Below are positions 22,431 through 30,431 of a stretch of DNA of 32,699 nt, piece by piece. Source of the DNA: Phycisphaerae bacterium (GTDB lineage Bacteria > Planctomycetota > Phycisphaerae > UBA1845 > UTPLA1); NCBI GenBank assembly GCA_030432035.1, contig JAUIHO010000032.1, positions 1-32,699 on the forward strand, written 5' to 3'. Below the pieces are notes generated by a model. The model worked only from the letters and a program-made list of their open reading frames with translations, was not told the origin of the DNA and did no database searches. Made by a program: the position numbers and the translations under genes. Position 1 is the first letter of the stretch, and every line of letters begins with the position of its first letter.

Positions 22431-22443
22431 GCCCCAGTGGGGC
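22431..22443 (+). other. small GC hairpin after the epimerase gene
   Basis: GCCCC-AGT-GGGGC, 25 bp after the stop. No T-run follows at once; a weak terminator or a remnant of a palindromic repeat. Confidence 0.25.
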
Positions 22444-22521
22444 AGGGTCAACCATGCATCGGATGTCCCGCCCAATCCAAGCGTGGGGCATTAATTTTTG
22501 AGAAAGTGAAAGCCGCAAATC

Positions 22522-22992
22522 ATGGGTGATATCAACTTTGGCCTCGTTGCCGTTCGCTGGGTACACATCTTCGCTGCAATCGCGGCTGGTGGTGGCGGCT
22601 TGTTCATGCTCGTCGCCCTGCATCCGGCGGCAATTCAGTTAGACGAAGCAACTCGAGCGACATTCCTCGCGAAGGTGCGAAAGTCCTTCACGATCGTCGT
22701 GATGTTGTCGATCCTCGGCCTAATCGCGTCGGGCTTCTACAACTACCTTGCCGTTACGCGTCATCAACATCAGGGCGAGGGGCAAGGCATCTATCACATG
22801 CTAATGGGCATCAAGATTATGCTTGCCTTCGGCGTGTTCTTCCTGTCCAGCGCTCTCGCCGGGCGCAGCAAGGGCATGCAGAAAATCCGAGCAAAGTCGG
22901 CTCTCTGGCTCAAGGTCAACATTCTGTTGATTGGATTGATCGTTCTGCTGGGTGCCATCTTGCGGGCGATGCCGATCGCGACGAACGCGTGA
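22522..22992 (+). CDS. small four-helix membrane protein, CopD-like
   Basis: 156 residues with four hydrophobic segments at roughly 8-28, 50-72, 90-108 and 124-147. The opening AVRWVHIFAAIAAGGGGLFMLV, with a His in helix 1, resembles the CopD/DUF2269-type membrane family, members of which have been linked to copper or haem. The HRHQ/HQHQG loop after helix 2 is His-rich. I see no strict metal motif, so the role is open. Weak GAGAAAG upstream of ATG 22522. Possibly cotranscribed with the epimerase. Confidence 0.7.
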   Translation: MGDINFGLVAVRWVHIFAAIAAGGGGLFMLVALHPAAIQLDEATRATFLAKVRKSFTIVVMLSILGLIASGFYNYLAVTRHQHQGEGQGIYHMLMGIKIMLAFGVFFLSSALAGRSKGMQKIRAKSALWLKVNILLIGLIVLLGAILRAMPIATNA

Positions 22993-23031
22993 CCTGCAAT
23001 TTGCCGCTAGTGGCAGCAAAGGAAAGTGAAC

Positions 23032-23089
23032 TGCCCGGGACAGGGGTCGAACCTGCACGAGGTATTACCCTCACTAGGCCCTCAACCTA
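23032..23089 (-). pseudogene. 3' fragment of tRNA-Leu(GAG), probable attachment-site scar
   Basis: Minus-strand reading gives TAGG-TTGAGGG-CCTA (anticodon arm, anticodon GAG), a long variable arm with GAGG/CCTC stem, the T arm GCAGG-TTCGACC-CCTGT and the acceptor strand CCCGGGC plus A. Everything 5' of the anticodon stem (D arm, 5' acceptor strand) is missing and replaced by unrelated AT-rich sequence. Class II variable arm plus GAG identifies tRNA-Leu. A clean 3'-end fragment is what tRNA-targeting integrases leave at the far end of an island. Confidence 0.8.
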
Positions 23090-23735
23090 TCAATGCGATT
23101 CCGTAAATAGTTTAGGTACCAATTACTTACGAGATCGGCAAATTGATGGATCACCGATATCGACACCGAACGGTTGTGACGAATTGACGCGTATTGTCCG
23201 AACATGGCACGGATTGCCACCTTTTGTTCGTACAACAATCCTAGGAATTGTAGACGCTTATTCGAAGGAGTAATTCAATTACGGACTCATGGAATTGGGT
23301 GTTCTGACGGTAACAAATCTGCCTGCGATCGTGATTCGAGTCTTGAAAGAAGATCTCAAAACAATCGCTCACGGATCCAAGATTGAGGCCGACAGATACC
23401 CTAATCGAACAGCCCCGATTATCGCTTGTACAGATTCTGATTCGTCCGCGAGATCTTGTTAATCCTGTCCCGCCACCTAAACCTGCACCTGAATAGACGC
23501 GACCGTGTGCGGGACAATGCGAATTTGATCCGGACCTAGAAACAGTGATTACGAGTTGGTACAGCCTATCTGAACAATCTCGCGGGTTGATTATCCGAAT
23601 TATCTCTTCAGAACTGGCCTAACTTCGGATGCGTGCTGGAGCGTTCTTTCGCTCCTTTGGCCGATGCTAACGCGAATCCGACCTCGGTCAGAGGTTACCT
23701 ACTCGTCAAAAAAACAGCTGTAATCGTCGACGATG
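23090..23735. other. AT-rich gene graveyard with two related protein-tail fragments
   Basis: No intact gene is visible. Two short frames end in related tails: DELTRIVRTWHGLPPFVRT to a TAA at 23271, and DPDLETVITSWYSLSEQSRG to a TAA at 23620. Both show the pattern D-x-L...W..L....R..I..I. A Pro-rich tail (NPVPPPKPAPE) ends at about 23496. They look like decayed 3' ends of genes of an integrated element. Confidence 0.5.
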
Positions 23736-23767
23736 AAAAAAAGCACGCCCCTAGTTGATAGGGACGT
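23736..23767 (-). terminator. strong intrinsic terminator closing the kinase/propeller cassette
   Basis: Minus-strand hairpin ACGTCCCTA-tcaac-TAGGGGCGT (nine pairs, one G-T) followed by GC and seven T residues, 36 bases past the stop of the coiled-coil gene. Confidence 0.85.
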
Positions 23768-23802
23768 ACTCAGGAGTATAGGTGATTAAATGTTATGGAT
23801 CG

Positions 23803-24705
23803 TTATTCCTGCGATATCGCCCAGTCGCTCATTTCCAAGATATCCAGATGAGCGAATAGTGCATCAACTTTCCCGGCGTTGTGACGATTTGTAGCCATCG
23901 CATCCTGCAGTTCATTCATGGCCCGACCGGTAGCATTTACGAGACGCTCGATTCCTGCTCGTTCCCCCTCGTACGTCAATCGCTTTCCTTGACCGAATAG
24001 CTCAGCATTGGCGGCGATTTCGTCATCGAGTGCGACTTCAAGACTGGTAAGCGCTTGCGCCACGTAGTCGATGTTTACATACACTCGGTTTCCGTTCTCC
24101 ACTGCATCTTCGAAAACACCCAGGATGGCAGCCAGTTCAAACGTTTGGTAGGAATACACGCTAGTTGTGTCTTTCGCCGTATCCACGTCAGCCGTGAATT
24201 CGAAATAGCGGTCCCAGAGCATACTATCTGACGGAGTGCGTTGCGGTTTTCGCTGCTCGATCACACACTCGAGTCGTTCGATTTCCACCGCCAGAGCTTC
24301 GAGCCGCTTGAAGTTATTAGCGACCATTGCCGCAAAGGACTCGGCACTCGGCTCCACGATTGCCTTGCCGGTATCCTGCGAAGCCAGCAGTTCTTCCAAC
24401 TCCGTCAAGCGCTCAGACAACTCGTGATACTCTTCCTTGATCGCCTCGAAGTCGAAGGCTGCAGCGACCTCCTCAGCCATGCCCTTTTCAATCATTTGCC
24501 GCGCCAGCTGAGCGGTCTGCTCCATCTGTGAGATCCGCCGATCGACATCGATCAGGGATGTTTCGTTACCAGACTCGGCAACCTGCTGGCTTGGAGTGAT
24601 AGTAAAGGTGTGCTTCTCTGCGAATGCAGGATTTGCGGCAATGAAGGGCGCTGCGCAAGCGAAGGCCGCCAGGAACCTCTTGAAGCAGTTGAAGTACTTA
24701 TTCAT
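23803..24705 (-). CDS. secreted coiled-coil protein of unknown function
   Basis: 300 residues from ATG 24705, which has GGGAG 7 nt upstream (in-frame ATGs at 24711 and 24747 are poorer). Signal peptide MNKYFNCFKRFLAAFACAAP...NPAFA, cleaved near residue 29. Residues ~50-170 are strongly helical and charged (VDRRISQMEQTAQLARQMIE, YHELSERLTELEELLAS, LEALAVEIERLECVIEQR), a coiled coil; the rest is mixed. It follows the giant propeller gene by 101 bp, and the predicted leader hairpin at 24702-24770 includes its start codon. Terminal gene of the cassette. No family recognised; a periplasmic or surface structural partner of the propeller protein is plausible. Confidence 0.75.
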   Translation of the reverse strand: MNKYFNCFKRFLAAFACAAPFIAANPAFAEKHTFTITPSQQVAESGNETSLIDVDRRISQMEQTAQLARQMIEKGMAEEVAAAFDFEAIKEEYHELSERLTELEELLASQDTGKAIVEPSAESFAAMVANNFKRLEALAVEIERLECVIEQRKPQRTPSDSMLWDRYFEFTADVDTAKDTTSVYSYQTFELAAILGVFEDAVENGNRVYVNIDYVAQALTSLEVALDDEIAANAELFGQGKRLTYEGERAGIERLVNATGRAMNELQDAMATNRHNAGKVDALFAHLDILEMSDWAISQE

Positions 24706-24770
24706 CACCATCTCCCAATTTGCTGGTGCCGCCCCTATTGGCGGCACTGACTCAGCGAAGATGGTGATGA
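24702..24770 (-). promoter_or_regulatory. nested leader hairpin covering the start codon of the coiled-coil gene
   Basis: Outer arms TCATCACCATCT (24702-24713) and AGATGGTGATGA (24759-24770) are perfect 12-bp complements. Inside is a second perfect stem, GTGCCGCC/GGCGGCAC (24726-24747). On the mRNA the 3' outer arm contains the start codon and the edge of the Shine-Dalgarno, so pairing would block initiation. Confidence 0.5.
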
Positions 24771-24806
24771 GCAGTCACGCAGGTTTTTGACTTTTTTTCG
24801 TTGCTG

Positions 24807-27800
24807 CTACGGAGCAGTGATCAGGTCCACCAGCGTGGCCACATCGCGACCGTCACTGGTGCCATCCTGATTGACATCCGCCCGACAGGCCTGGTCGGGA
24901 TCGATGGTCCCGTTGAGCAGCACACCCACAAAGGAAGCGATGTCACCGGTGTTTACGTCTCCTGAATTATCCAAGTCGCCCGGCAAGCAGCTTGTTGTGT
25001 TACTACTGCTAAACACCGCCGACAGCGGTAATGCCGCATCCGCGCCAGTGATCGTTGTTGCCGTGGTGTTGGTACCGGCTGGTGGTAGTGTCGCCAGCGT
25101 CGGTGTCGTGAACAGGCCGTCGGTGTCGAAGAAGAAGATCGAGAACGGATCCTGGACCGGTGCGGTGTAACCGACGACGTACACAGTTCCATTCGTGTCT
25201 TCCGTAATCGACGTCGCAAAACGCATGTTGCCGATCTCGATCACACGACTGGGCGTCACTGTGATCGCACCGGAAGTGCCACCCAGAGTAAATTCCTGCA
25301 CCGTCGTCGTGGCGGGATCGCCGTCATCCAGTGATGTACCCAGGTACAACTTGCTGCCGTCGTCGCTTACATGCAGCGCCGCCGGACCGCGTAGCGGTAC
25401 CGGCAGGTCACTCAATCGAATCCGCTGTTCGCTGGCCGTACCCATGGCGGCATTGTAGATAAGCAGCCAGTCGTTCTGGTTATCCGCGCGGGCGCAGGTC
25501 ACATACACATTGCCGTCACTGTCCGTCTCGATCTCACGCAGGTACTGCACATTGGTCTGTGAGAACTGTGGCGGTTGCGTGTTGTTGTTGGGATCCGCCT
25601 GCGGATTGAATCCGTAGGTCTCTTGGACGGTCCACGTGACTACTCCCGCGTTCTCCGTCAGGCTCAGTTGTGCTGCGACATAGTAAGCAGCATCTTCATC
25701 GCCACCGGGAATCACCCGTGCCGGTACCACGTACACCGTCGTCGGATCATTGGGGTCAAACGCCGCATCGAAGATGGGCAGACCACCCCCCGTGGATGGC
25801 ATCCCCAGTCGCACCGTATTGCCATTAAAGGACTGCTCACCGGGTGCCACCATTACCTGGCCATCGCTCAAACGCACCAGGCCCGCCACGCTATGTAACT
25901 GGTACAACTCACCGGTTCCATCCTTCACCAGTCTTCCATGACCACGCTGGCCGTAGAACGGATCACCCGCCGCCACCGGGGGGGCGATGTTCAGGCCTGA
26001 TACGGACGTTGCCGCATCCACCGGATACAGCTGATCCTCCAGATCACCGCCCGCGTTGGGTTTACCCGCGATGATCAACTGATCTTCGGGTGTTACCACA
26101 CCACTGGTCATCGCTGCAAAGCTGCTCGAACCCGCGCCGCCCACGCACAGGCCCTGCGATACGCCGTAGCCGTACAAGGCATCCGACAGCAGCACGTCAT
26201 TCACATCCACGTAGTTGTCGCGGTTCACTTTGTCCAAACACGAGTTGCTATCACCCACTTCACTGCCCAAGGCCGTTAGCCCATACAGCACATCCACATT
26301 GGAGATGAAGTAGCTCAGGTCATAATCACCGCACTCCGGTGAACCACAGGCCAGTGGATCCCACTCATCAATCAGCACACAGGCATCCTGCCCCACCAAC
26401 TCCAGTTCCACGTACGTCCCTCTTCGGAAGTTCAAGCTTCCTCGGGGGAACAACCCCGAAAATGTCGCGAACTGATCGCTACCGATCGATCCCGGACCGC
26501 TCGCAGGAGGCGTGATCCTAGCAATCTCCACCAGGTTCTGCCCCACCTCCGGTGCATCGCTCAGATACACCACCAACTCATCTGTTGGATTGCCGCAAAA
26601 CGTGTACTCAAACGCCACCAGAATCTCGTCTTCGCCGGCACGCGCGAACGTGGCCTTGGCAGATATCGTCGATGCCGAGTCCGAGCCGTTGGCATCATCC
26701 TGAGTTTTCATCTCCATGTAGAAACGACTCGGATCGCTCGCTAGCGCTCCATTGGTGCGCTGAATCGATCCTTCCAAAAAGGGAGGGTCCACCGGTTGTG
26801 TGTCATTGTCATCACGCAATCGCGGAGACACCCGTGCGTCAAATTCTTCCTGGCATTCCATGTCAATATTGATCAATGAAAAGCCCAGCAGCGGCACGTT
26901 TGACACATTCCCCGTCTGCGTCAACGTTTCGTAGTAAACGGTCAACAGCCCCGTATTGATTCGCGCTCCGGATTCGATAATCAACTCACGAACGTAGAGA
27001 CACTCCGGAATCGTGTCACCGACACCTCTGAAGTCAAAGTTCGGACGGTTGGTCAGGTTCAACGTTGTCCCGCTCTTCACCTCCAACTTGTCAATGATCC
27101 AGCGCACTTCCGGTGTACCGGCGAACACCGGCGCACCTGCGGCATCGATCAAACCCGACAGGCAATCAGGATTAAATGCGGTACCACAGAGCACATCGGG
27201 CGTACGCAGTTCCAGTAGTTCACCGGCTTTCCCACAAAAGACGTCTGCCTCCACCACGATCTCGATCGGTGTCGACTCCAGCGTGATATTCGCCAGGTCG
27301 CTCGGATCAGGGTCCAAGCCGATGAAGCCATCAGCATCGGTCTGAATGCGGCAATTGCGGAAGGTGAGTCGGCCATCATTCACCAGCCGAAACTCTTCCG
27401 TCGCCAACGGTGGGTTCGAACCGCGCACAATCGTCAGGCCATCCAGCGTCGCCTTACCGACCGGCGACAGTAGCGTTCGGCTCGACATCGGATTTTGCGT
27501 TAGCAGTGTCGGATTCGCGACCGGGTCGCGTTCGGACAATTGCGTCTCTGTACCGGCGAATCCACCAACCAATCGTACGCCATCGGGAATCACATATGTC
27601 GCCGAGCGCGGATCCTCTGGATCCGTCAATGTCACCGGCATATACGTGCCAGCGGTTAACCAAATGTCCGCTACCTTGTTGTTGGACGTGAGGTGACTCA
27701 GCGCCGCTTCCACGGAATCAAACGCCGTCGCCCAGGTGCAGCCATCGCCACCAGGAGAGGCCAACGGATTTACAAATACATGTGGAAAATCGAGACTCAT

Positions 27801-29618
27801 CAATGCCCGCGGCGTCCGCCTTACAATTGAGCCATCATTGGTAAAGAGAGCTCGATCGTAAAAATTCGGCGTTCCATCACCACCGATCGTGCCAGAAATC
27901 TCATTAACGACAACACCGTCCGAAGGGCGTCTGAACGCAACTCGATTCCCCTCTTCTGTAAGAAGGATGCTGCCATCAGCACTTAAGTCAATGCTTCGCG
28001 AGCCAGCGCCGGCAAGTATGGTGTACTCAGACAATCCGGTTGCAACGTTCCAACGTGAAACTCCGCCAGAATTGACTTCAGTTATTACCGACGCCCCATC
28101 CGGTGTCATTAACACCTGATCAACACTGGGAACGTTCAGCGTTTGAATGACCTGAATATTCTCAAGGTCGCCGATATCCCAAACATTAATAACGCCATCC
28201 TGCGACGCCGAAACGGCCCGTGAAAGGTCTTCACTGACATCGAGGTGACGAATGTTGGCGGAATGTAATGACGGAAAGACAACGTCGTCTCCGGTCGCCA
28301 AATCCCAAATTCGTACAGAATCATCAAAACTGCCGCTGATTAACTTTTGTTGGCCGCCAAGAAAACGCAATACACTTGCACGTTGCGAATGGCCCACCAA
28401 AGTCTGTTCAATTCCTCCGTCGCTCGTGCGGCGGATTTCAATATTGCCATCCGACGAAGATATTGCATATAGTGAACCTGTTTCATCTATCGCGATTCCT
28501 CCGCCGTTTTGAAGAGGGACTTCGGTTACTTCTATCCCCGACTCAAGATCGAGGACAAAGCCGGTAGTAGAGATCAAAGAGTCCTTCCTTATCATCAGAA
28601 TCTCCCCACCCGTTGCCAATAGGTAATTCGTTACGGGAAATTCGACGAGAACAGACCCATCCGTACCATAAACCCTTCTTGGAGTTGCAACGGTCGAATC
28701 GGAAACCCAAATGGCTTGCGAGCTTTGCACACCACTTACGGTATAGAAATCATTTGGCCCTTCAAAAAAAGTAGCCGAACCTTTATTGCCTGATACCAAA
28801 TATGTTGTCTCGCTCGGATTTATCGAGATATAACCGTCGTCGCCAAACATAGAAATGGCAGCGTCTGACCAGGTTAGGGTTGAAGATGGCCCGATATCGA
28901 AATACTTTATGATAGGATACACCACCTCAAACTTGCCATCGAAGAAAGATTCTGTTGCAACAGATAGAATGTCTCCGTTTGACAAATACGCAATATCATT
29001 CGATTGCCACAAAACACCGGAGACTGGCGTATTAATGGTTTCAATTAAAGAGCCATCGGACGCGTCATATCTTCGAAGTGATGTTGAAAAATCGGAGGCA
29101 AATTCTGTTCCGTCGATCGAAAACGCCATCGGACCAAGATTTTCTGTTACCGCGAAATCAACCGTCGGCGAGAATCGGTTATACATGATGTCAGTGCCGG
29201 AATATCGTACAAATAGCCGTTGCCCATCCGGCGTGTAGATGACTTGACGGACAATCTGATCGATATTGAAAAATGCGCGACGCAAGACACCGTTGGGATA
29301 AGAAAATACTCTTACAACGTCGTCGCCTTGGGCCAATGCGACTTCTGTTCCATCTGGTGAAAACGCATACGGCGTGTAAAATCCTGAGAAGGCTCTTTCA
29401 AAATCACCCAGAAACGCACCTGTAGCAAGGCTCCAACGGTCACCATTCGGGTCGAGTGCTTCTGTTTTAGTTGGATTCAGGATGAAGTTTGACGTACTGC
29501 GCCAGCGTTTTGACCAATTGACTGCCTGAAAGTCGCCATCGGCATGGACATTCGGCGCAGATACCAACCCCGCACAAACCAACGTAATCAACAAGCATCG
29601 CTTTTTTCCAATTACCAT
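24807..29618 (-). CDS. giant secreted WD40/beta-propeller protein with dockerin domains
   Basis: 1603 residues. Signal peptide MVIGKKRCLLITLVCAGLVSA. Residues ~30-610: WD40-like propeller, clearest around 405-485 (SGSFDDSVRIWDLATG; SASQDGVINVWDIGDL). ~612-760: a parallel beta-helix-like module (PGGDGCTWATAFDSVEAAL, DIWLTAGTYMPV). ~790-1090: Cys-containing beta-rich region (CGKAGELLELRTPDVLCG). ~1095-1150: dockerin-like calcium repeats (DKVNRDNYVDVNDVLL). ~1170-1530: a second propeller-like region. ~1543-1603: type I dockerin with two EF-type loops (DLDNSGDVNTGDIASF; DVNQDGTSDGRDVATL). Surface or extracellular, probably docked by Ca-dependent contacts. The DNA for the first propeller is visibly AT-richer than the rest, suggesting a chimera. 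22 bp after the pseudopilin gene; no cohesin in the window. Confidence 0.88.
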   Translation of the reverse strand: MVIGKKRCLLITLVCAGLVSAPNVHADGDFQAVNWSKRWRSTSNFILNPTKTEALDPNGDRWSLATGAFLGDFERAFSGFYTPYAFSPDGTEVALAQGDDVVRVFSYPNGVLRRAFFNIDQIVRQVIYTPDGQRLFVRYSGTDIMYNRFSPTVDFAVTENLGPMAFSIDGTEFASDFSTSLRRYDASDGSLIETINTPVSGVLWQSNDIAYLSNGDILSVATESFFDGKFEVVYPIIKYFDIGPSSTLTWSDAAISMFGDDGYISINPSETTYLVSGNKGSATFFEGPNDFYTVSGVQSSQAIWVSDSTVATPRRVYGTDGSVLVEFPVTNYLLATGGEILMIRKDSLISTTGFVLDLESGIEVTEVPLQNGGGIAIDETGSLYAISSSDGNIEIRRTSDGGIEQTLVGHSQRASVLRFLGGQQKLISGSFDDSVRIWDLATGDDVVFPSLHSANIRHLDVSEDLSRAVSASQDGVINVWDIGDLENIQVIQTLNVPSVDQVLMTPDGASVITEVNSGGVSRWNVATGLSEYTILAGAGSRSIDLSADGSILLTEEGNRVAFRRPSDGVVVNEISGTIGGDGTPNFYDRALFTNDGSIVRRTPRALMSLDFPHVFVNPLASPGGDGCTWATAFDSVEAALSHLTSNNKVADIWLTAGTYMPVTLTDPEDPRSATYVIPDGVRLVGGFAGTETQLSERDPVANPTLLTQNPMSSRTLLSPVGKATLDGLTIVRGSNPPLATEEFRLVNDGRLTFRNCRIQTDADGFIGLDPDPSDLANITLESTPIEIVVEADVFCGKAGELLELRTPDVLCGTAFNPDCLSGLIDAAGAPVFAGTPEVRWIIDKLEVKSGTTLNLTNRPNFDFRGVGDTIPECLYVRELIIESGARINTGLLTVYYETLTQTGNVSNVPLLGFSLINIDMECQEEFDARVSPRLRDDNDTQPVDPPFLEGSIQRTNGALASDPSRFYMEMKTQDDANGSDSASTISAKATFARAGEDEILVAFEYTFCGNPTDELVVYLSDAPEVGQNLVEIARITPPASGPGSIGSDQFATFSGLFPRGSLNFRRGTYVELELVGQDACVLIDEWDPLACGSPECGDYDLSYFISNVDVLYGLTALGSEVGDSNSCLDKVNRDNYVDVNDVLLSDALYGYGVSQGLCVGGAGSSSFAAMTSGVVTPEDQLIIAGKPNAGGDLEDQLYPVDAATSVSGLNIAPPVAAGDPFYGQRGHGRLVKDGTGELYQLHSVAGLVRLSDGQVMVAPGEQSFNGNTVRLGMPSTGGGLPIFDAAFDPNDPTTVYVVPARVIPGGDEDAAYYVAAQLSLTENAGVVTWTVQETYGFNPQADPNNNTQPPQFSQTNVQYLREIETDSDGNVYVTCARADNQNDWLLIYNAAMGTASEQRIRLSDLPVPLRGPAALHVSDDGSKLYLGTSLDDGDPATTTVQEFTLGGTSGAITVTPSRVIEIGNMRFATSITEDTNGTVYVVGYTAPVQDPFSIFFFDTDGLFTTPTLATLPPAGTNTTATTITGADAALPLSAVFSSSNTTSCLPGDLDNSGDVNTGDIASFVGVLLNGTIDPDQACRADVNQDGTSDGRDVATLVDLITAP

Positions 29619-29640
29619 ATCAACTCAACCCCCATCTTAT

Positions 29641-30426
29641 CTATTGAGCCTGGCATTCCGCACAGGCCGTTTGCAGGTTTCTCAAAGGCATCACGAGATA
29701 CTCAGAACTCGTGTGCCTGCCCTTATCAAACTTCTGAAACGCAACATGCCCATCGAGGAATGCCACGTTGTGTTTCCAGTCTTCGCCATGCCGCCAGGCA
29801 ACATTGATCGGATCATTGACGTTCCAGTCATACACCCAGCCATAGTCACCGATCAGCACCAGCCGTCCCGGATCGGCACACTGCGTGCGCTTAAGGCCCG
29901 GCAGCTTTTCATTCGCTTGCTGCAGGACATCAGCACAGGGATCGCTGCCGGTAATCTGCAAAGGCATGGTGCCGATCAACATCAGGTTGGGTGAATAGCT
30001 GGTTCCGAAGAAGTCGTAGTGCTTACCACTTACGGTAACAGCGCCTTCATCCTGCTTACAGGAGTACGCCGGCGCATCATCGAGTTCGAGGTCGAGATTC
30101 AAATACCGGTTGAGCGGCTTGCGTTTGCGGAACGGCGGGATCGCTCCTTGCTTGCCGCCGTAGTTGACTTGTACGTTGTCCGTCGGATTCGGGCTTTGCA
30201 GAAAACGATCTTCGTTATCATCGAGATACATGTGCCATGCTTCGGCAAGGTTCTTTAAGTTGGTCTGGCATGACGTGCGATCGGCGATGCGCCGGGCCGC
30301 CGCGAGCGACGGCAACAGAATAGCGATGAGCAGGCTAATGATCGCAATGACAGCTAATAGCTCGATGAGCGTAAATGCGCGACTGACAAAGAGAGAATGG
30401 TCTTGTCTCTGAATTGTGAGTTGCAT
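29641..30426 (-). CDS. type II secretion/type IV pilin-like pseudopilin
   Basis: 261 residues from ATG 30426. Class III prepilin signal [24 protein letters not shown]: cleavage before Phe, Glu at +5, then the N-terminal hydrophobic helix. The globular part ends with [12 protein letters not shown], the H-X9-DG-like motif of the abundant planctomycete DUF1559-type pseudopilins, and several Cys in the tail (ACAECQAQ). A GTG nine bases upstream (30435) overlaps the kinase stop and is an alternative start with a close GGGGG. Coupled to the kinase gene and followed at 22 bp by the giant propeller gene; it may form part of a secretion pseudopilus. Confidence 0.88.
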   Translation of the reverse strand: MQLTIQRQDHSLFVSRAFTLIELLAVIAIISLLIAILLPSLAAARRIADRTSCQTNLKNLAEAWHMYLDDNEDRFLQSPNPTDNVQVNYGGKQGAIPPFRKRKPLNRYLNLDLELDDAPAYSCKQDEGAVTVSGKHYDFFGTSYSPNLMLIGTMPLQITGSDPCADVLQQANEKLPGLKRTQCADPGRLVLIGDYGWVYDWNVNDPINVAWRHGEDWKHNVAFLDGHVAFQKFDKGRHTSSEYLVMPLRNLQTACAECQAQ

Positions 30427-30431
30427 AATGA

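Noticed and set aside
23032..23110. Intact tRNA-Leu gene
   Set aside because: No D arm or 5' acceptor strand can be found on the 5' side; pairing stops inside the anticodon stem.
22989..23273. 94-codon frame as a real gene
   Set aside because: It begins inside the stop region of the membrane-protein gene and reads straight through the tRNA-Leu fragment; only its last ~30 codons look protein-derived, so it is treated as a relic.
24748..24806. Terminator after the giant propeller gene
   Set aside because: T/A runs are present, but no stable hairpin precedes a T-run on the minus strand; the region is better explained as the leader of the next gene.
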